Of a stretch of DNA of 64,000 bases, positions 12,301 to 24,900 are shown one piece after another. Source of the stretch: Apteryx mantelli (taxonomy: Eukaryota; Chordata; Aves; Apterygiformes; Apterygidae). A model generated the notes under the pieces. That model made no database searches. It had not been told where the DNA came from and was given only the letters and a program-made list of their open reading frames with translations. Location: NCBI RefSeq assembly GCF_036417845.1, contig NC_089980.1, positions 66,958,501 to 67,022,500 of the forward strand, read 5' to 3'. Positions within the stretch are counted from its first letter, which is position 1, and the number at the start of each line of letters is the position of its first letter. A program made the position numbers and the translations under genes.

Positions 12301-15300
12301 ACAGAGTATCTGGCTTTCTTTTGAAAAAACATCAGCTGAGAGTTTCAGTTCCTAGGAATAGGGTAGGATGGGGAAGGAGAGAATAATACTGATTTTAGTG
12401 TTCTGGTATTTTTGTTTCAGGCAGATGCTTAAAGTTAGCAAGAATATCATCCTTCTGATAGAAGCTCTTACCTGCTGGCTGGATTGAATGTAAGTTATCA
12501 TTGCAGGGAGATGTAGGGAGGTGCAATTTATATGCAGTTGCTCGTCCAACCAGCAGAGCTGATGTGCTGCACAAAAAACTGAGGATAGGGACTGTCTTTT
12601 CTTTGGTCTCAGTTCCTGTTAGCATCTATACATGTGGGGAGGGTTGGGGAAACAGTATCATCTGTAAAGAACAAGAGAGGTAGCTGGGAAAAAAATATAG
12701 ACTAATGGATAAAGGCAGGAAGGATGGGATGCAAGGAGAAAGAATGAAGGTAAGAAAAAATGTGAAATGCAATGCAATTGGGTAAGCAAGTGCAGAAGAG
12801 AGGACAGCCTGGGCAGAAAGGAGCAAAAAGACTCTGCAGTCAGTAGAAATACTCCCTGTAAAAAATGGACTGGAAGTCAGGAATCTTGACTCTCAGCATT
12901 TTGTTTTACAAATAACTAGTTTCAAGAAGACTGTTTCTAGCAGCAGATCTGGCAAAGAATATCAGTCTTCTACAAGTTGCCCTTTACCTCATTTGATTGG
13001 AAAAAGCACAGATGCAAGCTATCTGCACAGTTGGGATCTTTATATAAAGTATGGTCTAAGAAGGTTACATATGAACAGAATTTTGCCATTCACTCTTGTT
13101 TTAATAGATAATTACATTTAAAAGACTAAAATTTTAGCGTTCTGGATACACCAGGATTCCTGTTTTTCCTTGTGTATTCTATATTTATTACAATTGCACT
13201 CATTTTTTGTTTTTCCTTAGGTGACCCTCACTGGATAGGATAGACCTATTTTGGTGATGAGTCAAACTGTAGTTCACCACACACCTACAAACTGTGTAGT
13301 GAACAAGGTTGTTTTCAGTTAGACTATGAAGGAGTGTGATGGACAAGACAAGAAGGACATGTTCTCACAGTTAAGGCAGTTTGGTGTAGCATTTGGAACT
13401 GGATTGTCTATGCCATAAAACTTCCTACTGGTCAGGTCATGCAGTAAACTTACAAAGGGTCCTTGCGGGTTGTCCAACGTGAAACAATCCAAAATTACAG
13501 GCGAGGTAGCCATAAGTGCTATTGTGTTCAGCGAGAACTCTGCCTTATCCACATATTGGGCTGTGAAAGCTCAAGTAAGGCTCTTGATACACTCAACTTT
13601 GCAGCTTCGTCTTGGTTCTCTATGTGTAAATATAGTGAGAATATTCTCACTTTGTCAGAGGTTTGCGTAGATCATTGTTTAAAAACCTCATACTTTGATG
13701 CAGCTGCCAATAGGTATGTTTGTAAAAAAGATCAGTACAAAGTTCAGTGTACAGTTAATGCTTGAGGTTGTACACTGAAGATGAAACAAAACCTTCAATA
13801 GCCACTAAATGGGGTTGGGGTGTTGTAAAAGGAAGAGTATATGATGCAGATAGACACTGATTTAAAGTTGCAAAAGTAACCATGCTTCTACTGTTTTGAG
13901 ATGCTGTACGTGGTAGCTCTTATATACAGTCTTAAGACTGAACACTGAGATACTCTAATCACTTTATGGATTTAAAGAGCAGCAAGGAGTCCTGAAATGA
14001 TTCTGTTAATATCACTTGCCCTGATAGATGCATTTGGCCTGCAAATTTACATTTCAGCAATTTAGTTGAAATACTGAAGCCATTAAATGTGTGAGATGAA
14101 TGAGAACTTAAGCCCAAGAAGATTAAGTATTACATTCAAATAGGGGAAAAAGCCTATTTAGGTAAAAGGATGAAATAAATGTTTGTTAGAAAAATTACAA
14201 TTAAAACCTAAACTACTTCTCTATCTCTGGAACTGGAATTAAGCTTAGTAAGTTTTTTCTACTATGTAAAGGATCTAATATACCATTTCTACCTTAACCC
14301 TATAGAAGTCACGAGACCAGTGCTGAAGAGCTGTCCTGCATTGTATTGTAAAGCTCTTCATCAAGCTGTTCTGCTGACTGATCCACTTCTGTGAATATTG
14401 CAGATGGTTCAGACCATCTCAGCAGTCTGCAGAACTAGCAGTAAATGTTCTGGAACCAAGATCCCTACATATTACCTGTTGTGATTTCTCTGAGTTGACA
14501 GCCTACTCTTAAGAGGAGTTGCTGCTTATTAGGAGGCTCCCATGGCACTGGTAACATAACTTATGGCTAAAGGATGGGTCTATAATCACATGTTTTTTCT
14601 AGCTTTGCCTGATTCTACTTTCTTTCCCCAGGTACATGTCTGATGTATTCAACAGGAGTCTTAACATCACATTCAGAAATACTGTTTTAGAGTGAGCAGA
14701 GAACTTGCATGTAAACTACTGTAAAATTAATCTCATTTCTAGCCTAAATGTAATCATCACACTACTTAATGATGCTTCAGTAGCTTTTAACAGAATTCCT
14801 ATGTTATGTTATTGAGATGTTTTATTTTAACCTTATACTGAAGTGGATACAGTGGATTAAACTGGATAACTAAAGATTCAGAAAAAGATGATGAAATAGC
14901 GGTTGCATACTAGTTTCTGGGCTAGCACTTTGAAAACACATTTAGAAAGAAAAGTTAAGTAGATTTCTTAAGAGTTTTTTCAGCACTCATGAGAGGATAA
15001 CATTCTGGAGATAATAATCTACAGACCTGTAGACTAGGAAGAAGTAAAAAAACCCAACACATTTACCATAGAGGTTAGTTGAGATATCTTAACCTGTAGT
15101 AATTCACTCCTTACAACCTATACTGATAAGAATCATGTAATATGATAAGGTGGACAGTCTAGTAGTATGAGAGAAATTTTGTGAACCTCACTTCAGGTTC
15201 TCATTCTGCTACAGCTTCCTTAGTGACCTTACCTAAGTTCTGCTGGTTATTTCATATATAGGTATACAGGTGTTTGTAAGGTATTTTTAAGTACAGAAAC

Positions 15301-15780
15301 CTTTTTTCTGATATGGGTAGAACATTAAAAAAAAAACAACCCACCTTACCTAGACTAAATAATGACAGGTAACTTGATTGATGAGACCAGTTGTGTTACA
15401 CTAAGGTTGTTCTTGGAAACTAGTCTTCCTGCAGAAAGTCTCACTGCTACCCAAGAAGGAGCTAAGGAATACTATTGAAAATTTCATCTTAATCAGAAAG
15501 GCATGAAGTGGCTAAATAACCAGCATCTTTTCAGCTATCAAAGGGACAAGGTGGTAGATTCCTTCAGTGAATTTTTATAGTCACTACAGAGGGACCCATC
15601 CCTCTGTCATTGTTTATTAAGAAAAAAAGCTAGATCTTTACCTGGGGCAGTCCTGGATGCATCTAGCCCAATCACTAGAAAACATTCCTTAAAAATGCAT
15701 AATTTGTATCTCAGCTTCACACTAACACAGCTATAGATTAAGACTTCTCTAACATCACTGTTTCAGCAATTGGGAATAAA
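6331..15780. other. Intergenic: ZBTB2 promoter to RMND1 3' end
   Basis: About 9.5 kb of AT-rich sequence between the ZBTB2 CpG island and the RMND1 3' end. Reading frames are short and resemble no family I know. No tRNA, no typical CR1 3' end and no long tandem array was seen. An imperfect hairpin at 13272-13304 and a slightly CpG-richer stretch at 13.3-13.8 kb are reported separately. Confidence 0.6.
13272..13304. repeat. Imperfect inverted repeat (11 pairs, 9-nt loop)
   Basis: GTTCAC-C-ACACA at 13272-13283 pairs with TGTGT-A-GTGAAC at 13293-13304. There is one C/A mismatch and a 9-base loop. No function is assigned. Confidence 0.85.
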
Positions 15781-15939
15781 GTTCATAGATTCATTTTTTT
15801 TTTATTTGAGTAGATGATGTACACTTATCACAAAAGACAACTGCAATATTTTTTCCAGGATTTTACAATAGACAGGAATTTTCTTGGCAATATTGTCTTT
15901 ACAGTTGTCAGTTTGCTTCCTCCTTAGCTTCTTCTGTGT
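15780..15939 (-). other. RMND1: RMND1 3' UTR with poly(A) signal
   Basis: Downstream of the TGA at 15942-15940 the minus strand has AATAAA at 15806-15801. Cleavage would fall near 15780-15790, a 3' UTR of about 155 nt. Further TTTATT motifs to the left (for example near 15612) could serve longer forms. Confidence 0.6.
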
Positions 15940-15972
15940 TCAGAAAATTACTCTGGCAAGTTCAAACATGAC
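15940..15972 (-). CDS. RMND1: RMND1 exon 12, coding part
   Basis: Acceptor TTCCACAG|GTCATG, then [10 protein letters not shown] and TGA. The ten residues finish the C-terminal membrane helix begun in exon 11; human ends in a similar sequence. Phase 0 entry. Confidence 0.93.
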   Translation of the reverse strand, partial: VMFELARVIF

Positions 15973-18900
15973 CTGTGGAATAACAAATACTTAATATGAA
16001 TTTTTATTTCCTTTAATAATCTTTAAAACAGCTTATACTGTAAACCAGATAATCTGAAAGATAACTACAGCTGCAACTCAAAAGTTACTTGCAATAAACT
16101 GAACACTAATCCTTTTATACAATGTTACATGAATAAGCTAATCTTGTTTTTAAAATTAGGAAGTATATAAATTGCACTTGTGCTATTACATTCTTCAATG
16201 TGATAGTGAAAACAAACCAACCTCTATGGTGATGAGTATTACTATCATCCATTCGAGGCGCAGAGCATGCTTTTCATTCAGGTGATTTCGCATTAGGTCT
16301 GTCAGCTCCATGCAGTGCTGAAGCTTTTCATTCATTACCTGCAACAGATTCCAAATATATAGCAAATCTGGATTCCATAAATTGTATGAGATCACTAAAG
16401 AAAGGAACCCAACCCAGAAGAGGGTTCACTGAACATAACTGTTGAAAGATTTTAATTTGTTTCCTGTGCAAAAGAGCAAAACCATGTCCTGTAGGACAAC
16501 ATGTACAAGCAACAAAAGTTTTAACACGAATTAGTCCATTACTCCAATGGGTTCATGAAAAGAATTAATACAAATTTAGATAACTATCTGCAGATACTAA
16601 ACAGCTACTGGGTCATATCTAATCATGAAAATAGACACAAGCAAATATGATGCATGTTATGGGAATGCCTCAGACAGTAATTAAATATATATTTAAGGTT
16701 GCCCTAGCACCAGAAAAGGTAGTTTTCATGCTTCCTGTTCTGGTCTAGCAGTAAGTATTATGTTACCCTGCAATGAACTGACCTGGATGATCATGTCAGT
16801 AAAAAGATTTTTTTTTTTAAACTGTTTCCTTGCACACATTCCAGAACAAGAATTAAAACTCCTCTTCTTAGAGCTATATAAAGCCTAATTCAATGGCTCA
16901 GGAAATACGCAATCCATTCATGTAAATCTAGATGGTCACGGCAGGGTAGTTAACCTAAATTAGGTAAAGTATGAGTTACAGACTCATAGAAAAGGGTATA
17001 GTTTATAGGATCCTATCATTGTTTATTCGGTTTCTACAATAAAAGCAAACATTCATGGAGCAGTTTGTAACCATACTGAACTAAAGAGAGCTGATTTGAA
17101 TGTGGAAAATTCTCTTAATATTAAGACACCTACCTTAACTCTGCGATTAATGTTGAGAAACTGGCAGGTCTTGTCATAAAGCTCTTCTAGTTTCTCTCTA
17201 TCCCAGTAGAAGTCAGGTGTTATAAGCAGGTCTGAACTCAGATTTATATGGTGTCTAAAAAGAATGGTTACAGTAGTACAAAGTTCCTTTGGGTGTTTAC
17301 AGAAGCAAATATTTACATAGCGATTAAGGAAAGCTTTCTGCAATTTCAGGTAAATTATGAAAAGCATCTCTCCTCTTTCATAATAAGAGAATACAGGTTT
17401 AGTAATTGCTTAAAATTGGTCATATCTGAAACTTTTCTGAGAATACTGAAAGATGTAACAGCCTCACGCAAGAACTGTTTTTGCCATATGGCAACATTAC
17501 CTCTTGTCACCTTCCTTCTTAACTTTTGATATCTGCAGAGAAGTCTTTCCTTCTCTATGCTAGCAGTTCACTGAAGCTCATGAAGTGTGTGAATTAAAGT
17601 TTATGGGCAGGTCTATCACAGCTTGTTTATTATTTCAGAACTGTTAAGCATGACAGATACTCCATACTGGGATATGCGAACAGAGTACACCTTTCAGAAC
17701 CAAGTCTTTTCTCTCAATGGTATAAAAGCCAAGAGCTAGAATCTCCCTTCAACCTACTGTTCACGTAAGTCTTTGGACATTTAGACTATCATTGTACACT
17801 ACTGTCAGGTCCTTCAAGTAGGGATATAAAATCCAATGTTTAGAAGAGGAATTGTAGGGTTTTTTTTCATCTACTACTTTCTCCACTGATTTTTAAGAGT
17901 TCTTTGTGAAAAAAATGTATAATGCTGTGTATTCCTGATGGCCCAATTTCATTTAAGAGGGAAAAAAAACATGAAAAACCCATGAAACAGTAGTTTCTGA
18001 GCAAGTCTAGGGAAAGAACAGAAGTCTGAGGAGAGGCCAAAACACTAAAAATTTTTTATCAACTCTAGGCCAGAGATAATGGTTTTATAGCTTTTTGCTT
18101 CCTCCTGGTATTCTTTTGCATACTGCAGTATCTACTATAATTACAGGTTATAAGACATGCACTGCTGGAACCAGAGAGGGAAAAGGGTGTGGAATTTCGC
18201 CATTTACAGTGTGCTGCTTAATGCCTGTCTGACAGTTAAGATACTATAGTGCTAGTGGTGAGCCAGTGGGAAGCACAGTTCTTGGACTAACATAGCAGCA
18301 CATGCTGCCTCTGACCCACAGCTGGTCAAAAGAAGGTAAGGGAATTCCACCCCCCCCCCCAAAAAAAAAAATCTCTCATCACAAGGTGTTTTAGGTCAAA
18401 CTGTGAGCTACTCCAAAGCTTCAAGGGTATTCCAGTCTTTATATCACGCAGAACTTGATTTTAAATTCTGAATGATGCAATGTCTTTAACATAACAAAAA
18501 TAAAAGTTACCTTAATGCAAAGAGTTCTCCGATTTTCTGCATTACATCTGCATGAGACAGTTTCACCTTCCTTCTTGACTTTAGTATCTGCAGAGAAAAT
18601 AAGTTTTTCACTCTTTGATCAAATAAACTAGTACTAGAAGTTAAGTCTGAAATTGTACAGCCTCAAGTACATGAGTTAAAATTTGAATGCACATGCTTAT
18701 TAACTCTTAAATTTTGTTTTCATAGTGTCTTACTTTCTACTTTGAGTTTTGCAGCCCCGATTTACCTAAATAATGTGGGAATCTAGGAATATCACCATTC
18801 TGCTGTTCATCCAGGTCTTTCAATAAATCACTGAGTACACCATCAGCATCAATACAGAATCTTAGAACATTTTCTATGAATGATCTCCTGAACAGGAGAT

Positions 18901-21900
18901 CATTTGTTCTCTCTTATTACTCTTGCTATTTTTAAGTCATGACATTGTTCTTTTACCTTGCCACTGCTTAGCCTTTTTATAGACTTCTTCCTCCCTTAAG
19001 ACAAGCAATGGATTGCCATTTATTTCCCTCATTAAAAAAAAAATAAAATCAGGATTTCTCTTTGAACCCCACAAATCCAATTTTTACAACATGCAACATG
19101 ATATGGACCTTGTAATTTAATTAAGTCTCATGAAAAACAATGGCTTAAGTTACTCACTTAACTGTTATTAACATTCATTTTAGAGCACACTGCTTTGAAA
19201 CTAACCTGCCACACAGTATGTTTGGTCAACTTTTTAAATACTGCTTGTCCTGTTATGCACAAACATTCAACAGTAGCAAGTGCACCACAGGGTAAATATT
19301 ATTCCACTGCAGAAAACATCCCATCTTTATATACTGCTGATTTCTTGTCCCACCCCTTTACAGGTTTTCTGAGATCTATTGATGGCTTTACCATCAAAGT
19401 TGTTAATCATTCAATTGTTTTTTTCCATATCCTCAGCTGCATCTGACTGATCTTCTACAAAAAAAACAGGAGAAAAGGAGGGGAGAGATACAAACAAGAC
19501 CTCACCTCAGGAATTGACTGGATAGATTCCACAAAGTTATCCAGTAATGATTCCCAAATAGCCAGTTTTACTGCAACACAAAGTTGACAAGGCAGAACAC
19601 TGTTAGAGGTATATATGCTTTCAAGTAATCATAAGTTTAAATCTGCCAACATACTACTTCAAGAAGCATGTTAATACACAGAGTAAGCATAAGTGTTAGG
19701 CAATCCATGCTCATACATCTATGGACAAATTTGGGCTGTGGGTTAGCCCAGCTCTGGGTAAAGATCCACCTGAGCTCAGCTCTCATCTCCAAAGGATCTG
19801 TTCAGATCCTGGAGAGTTTTTGCTTCAACTCAGGTATGTTTTTTGAGTGCCATTTAATGCTCTACTGTACTAAGCTTTTGCAAAATGGACTCCAAGGAGG
19901 CATTTCAGAGGCTGGAGATAATTAGCCCTGCTGGAATCAGGCTGACTTCATGTGGTGCCACAACAAAGAGTCTGCACTGCATTTCCACAGTGCCTTGCAA
20001 AACTCGTACTTTCCATTTTTCCACTATTTGATGCAGCCCACCCAAACAGTGGAGAGTTAACTTGTATATATACACAACATCTGTACTTAATGAAGCTGAT
20101 CTAGAACTTAAGCAATCTCTCTTCTCGTTTTTGGTGAATATACTGTTCGCTGAAGACATAAAAGGCCTCTTCGGTGGAAGTTGTTCAGCGCAAGCAATGG
20201 CACCACAAGTCCTATTACAATGGATTGTCCCTATGTCTCAGCTTGAACCTGAAAGGATGATCTCTACAGATCAAGAGGATGTAATTCAGACTCTTTGTTC
20301 TTTAAACCTCACATTCCCAGATGAGAATGCAGTAATAGCAGATCAGTTTCAAGAATTAACCCAATTCACTCAGAAAAAATAAAACAGGAAGCATTCAGTT
20401 CTCAAAATGAGATATGTGGCACCAGTCTTCCCATGTGTTGTGGCTTTATGAATAAGAAAACTATGGAAAACTAAAGGCTTCCCCCCTCCCTATCCCACCC
20501 CAATATCTCAATAACTCTGGCTTTCTTTGACAGTGAAGAACCATACAGTTATTCTGTACTCCTTGATCAAATGGTGTATCACTGCAAAAACATGCCTGCT
20601 GCTTCTTAATGTCTTTTCTGTTTAAAGGTGCGCTTCCCCACATACTATATGAATCTTTTAATTTCCCCTAAAAACAGTAGGGGTAGACAAACCAGAGTTT
20701 CTTTTACAGCCTTTCTGAGGAGGGCCTTACTGCTCCTCACTTCTGCTCCCATTTCCTACCTCATTCAAGGTCTGAAGCAGCAGAGATCTGTAGTTCCACA
20801 AGCACCACTGCTGAGCTTGACTTCTTCCCAGTGCCTGCTGCTGTCTCTGGACAGAAGTACCAACTTTGGCACAGAGCCCTAACTGGTAAGCCTGGCAAAC
20901 TTTATCTGTGGCTCCAGTCCACACCTTTGATACTGGTATATCTTCCCAGCTAGGTATCACTGCTTTACATTACCCTCTTCTTTAGCTGGAATCTAGCATT
21001 TTCTATTAGAGGAATTGATGTCAGGATTGATTATCTAAGATTACTGACAGGTTTCCAAAACTGGACTCTGTACTTGTTGCTATCCTAGAATAGTTCTTTA
21101 GGATGGGGAACAGGATGAAAAAGACAGAAGTTCTACTGAGCAAAATATGTTTCTTAATGTGCTTTGTTCATCTTTAAGAAGATTCACATTGAATGAAGTA
21201 ATCCCAATTTACAAAATACAAGATAAAAACTACAAAAACTAATCTTCTCACTGAAGAACAATCAATCTTTACACAATTCACCAAAACCAGACATTGTCTT
21301 CTCCTCCAACCTGTCACTGCACAAGTCTCAGTTATAATAACATTTCACAAAATCTGTAGTATAGTCTGATATTACAAACAATATTAACTTACCAGAAAGA
21401 CAAAGAGCATTTGAAAAGGCAAATTTCTGCAGAACAACTTCATCAATATCCAGCTCAGAATTTAATAAGATTTCTCCTTTATGAAGCTTTGACTGCCCTC
21501 TGTTAAAAACAAGATTGAAGCATCTTCATTGACTAAGCCACCAGCAAAGGAACATTTAAAGAGCAATCAATACTGCAAGAAAGGTTGGTTATTTTATACA
21601 CAAATAGATATCTATATGGGTATCATCCCCACCCTTGCATTTTACTCATGTTCAACCTCACAGCAACCAAAACTAACCATTGAAAACCACTTCTTCAGTT
21701 TAGAAAAGTAAGTCATAATATTAGTCCTAAGTTTAGATGAAACTGCAGCAAGCTGTGGTGGAAACCACAGCATTACTATGTGCACACAGATAATTCAGAG
21801 TAAGCAGAACACTGGCCTTTTCCTTCCTACTATCTCCTGTATTATCCCTCTCTGTTTTCCTTTTCTCCTGTCATTTCTTGACATCACTCCCTTCCTGCCA

Positions 21901-24900
21901 TGATGTTACTTTCCTCCAAATCTCTACAGCACAGTGGGTCAGCAGCAAAGAAAGTAGGACATCAGAATCCTTCAGTTTATCATATATAACTCTCACTGCA
22001 AAACTTGCATAAACACTGTGGAATATGTCAGGAGTCACAGATTCCACAATTGGACAGTATAAACAGTTTTCAAATAGCCAGGGGAAAAAAAAAAGCACTC
22101 ATTAGCTTATTTAAATAGGATTAACCTTATTAGCTCAGCTTATAGTGTTATGATGTGCTGTCCAGGAGTACAGTTTTTTGGCGCTATTGGAAAATTACAG
22201 ATAAGTGACACAGTCATGTACATTGAGAATTACTTCCACAGAGAATTTTTGCTCACCATGATGAAAATATATTTAACAAGACAAGATAGCTTGTCAGGTT
22301 TCTCCTTCCACAGTATTCAAGTTATACCTTTCCTAGGAAGTGAAGTATGTGCAGAATACATCTTTGTATATGAACCTAGAGGTGACTGAGGAAAGCTTAT
22401 GCAAAGAAGTTCCATACCTTCTCCTTTAAAATCAGAGTTGTCTCAAAAATGCATCTTTATTTTTTCTATGAGGTGCATAGTTTCTGTTTGGGATTGCTGA
22501 AGAATGTGTTTAAGTGTTTTAAGTTGTGCATACATGGAGTTTCATAGCTTACAAAATTTAGTACATAACTAAGTAACACAGGTTATTAATTGTAAGGTCA
22601 ACGGTTGGGCAAAATTTTTGAATTTAGATTTGTTTTCTCCTTTCCTTATTTTACTCATTTGAAAAAGAATAAGCAAAGATACATTTTTACTAGTTGCTTT
22701 TGCTCGTTTGTTTTAGATGTCTATTAGCTTTTATACAGAGAGTGCCTGAAGATACTTACTCTCCTTTTCTATAGTTCATCTCTTCATTCTCCCAATGTAC
22801 TAATGCAACTTCATATGGCTGAATTTCATGGTGTTCTAGCACTCGCATTATATTCTTCATCTAAGAAAAAGACAATTACATGTAAGAAGAGTTACCATGC
22901 AGTATACAATCACTCTACAAAAGATCTTCTAGTCTGTAATAGGTTGATGAAGGCTACTTTCGTGCCAGAGTTATTTAAATAATGCTGAAGAGGTGTGCTA
23001 AGTAGTTCTGGTATTAGAATGAATTAATTATTAACACTGTTTATTTCTGAAGTTATCTGTGACTGCGTGGGGGAATTTTGTGGCTATGAACAACTGCAAG
23101 GAATCTGTGAAAACTGAAATCATTTAATGTCTGCATTTATAGAATAGGGTAAAGATTAACCACTGCAGCAGCAAAAACAATGCAGAAGTATTCTGCACCA
23201 ACAATGAGCTATTACAGATTTTGGTAGAAGCCTGAGTGTGGGACTGAACTTTAGGGTAAGTACATCAGGTGGCTGTTTTTGGTAACATGACTAGTTTGCT
23301 AAAATCAATAGTTTTTGTTTCAGCTACCAGGGATCTGGTTATATTCTAGAAGTCCTTTTTCACTACAAAAATCTATTAAATGGTTTCAACTGCCTGCATC
23401 TGACCCTGCAAACAGTTAAATGTGCAATTTTACTTCAGAAGTAATCTCATTGTCATTTTATTCCCAAGCACAGTAAAAATTGATGCAGAAAGAAAAGGCC
23501 TTGTTTCTCACAAAATTTTCTCCTCTAGCATCTAGCCTAAGATTCCTCATCCTTGCTCCTTTCTACGTGTTACAAGTCTCCCCTCATACAAATCATTCTG
23601 CAGTTAGAACAAAATCTGAATTAAAAAAAGCACTCACCGATAGTTTTTTAAAAAGTATTTAGCTACAGAACAGCCACTAAAACAACAATATAGTTTTGGT
23701 GCCTAAATTCTTTAAAGAGGTGAATCTTGTACTTAAAAAACTCTCTTCAAATAAATATGGAATACAGTACTCAATCTTTCAGTGCAAAACTGCATGCTAG
23801 TAAATTGTTCATGGAGCACTTCCTCCAGGTATATACTTTAAAAATCAGTTGGATCACCTGCAAGAGAGATTTTCTTTACAGTGCTAGCTTTCTTATTGCT
23901 TTCATGAATTTTGGTGATACTATCTAGATAAGGCATGATAACATTATTCATTGTTAAGAGAGGCCTACAAGCTGCAACTGCTTGTTTCATTATCCTGAAT
24001 TTAATAGTAGCATGATCAATACCTGCCATATATTCTCAATATTGTGGTAAAAAAAGGGTATGAAAAATTATTCCATATTCCATTGTTTAAGCAAAGAAAT
24101 GTATGCTGTTTGACCAGTCAGCTTGGCCAACCAGGTGTGCTGTTTCTGGGGACAGTTCAGCAACGCAAGCCCTGCTAAAACAATGCCAGAGTTCAGCCAG
24201 TCCATAATGCAGCATGTCAGATTTCAAGAGTGTATTCACTTGGATCCAAATACCCTAGCTGGCTTTGTAAAGCCATTACTATTAACATACTAACAACTAT
24301 GCTGTTAATAGGCTAACAGTCCCTTCCAGAACTATAACCAGCTCAGGCTTTCCAGAGCCAGTAGACAGTACAATTTAAGAAAGCTTCATAGACCCTAGCT
24401 GACTCTGTGCAATTCATAGGTCTTGTACTATGCGTATTTCCAAAGCTTTTCCATCACTCTGGATAGTGAGAAACTGTATTTCAGTGGCAGTTTTCTTTTA
24501 TCTATTCAAAGTAATGCAAAAGCTTCCACTGATTGATTTGAGCTTCTTTTAGGCCCACCCTGATTTTATAGAAGGGACTACCTGTGACACAGTACATTTA
24601 ATGAAATGTTCTGGATTGACTGAATGCAAGCTCTTGCTATTACAGGCAAACACTTGGTACAATTCCCCTTTAAAAAACAGATGAAACTCCACCCAGAAGC
24701 TTGCCTGGCTTTTTGCCCTTACTACTTCTGCTGGGTAAGATGATCCACAAAGTTCCTGCTCAGGTATTCAGAAGCCATATTTTATGTTTTCAGTTTCTAT
24801 TTATTTGTGATCAGTCTGTAGTTACTACTTTCTGTGTTAAGTGTCCCTTAATTTAAAATCTTTTTTCTTCCACAATAAATTGTTCTGGAGTATTTTTTAA

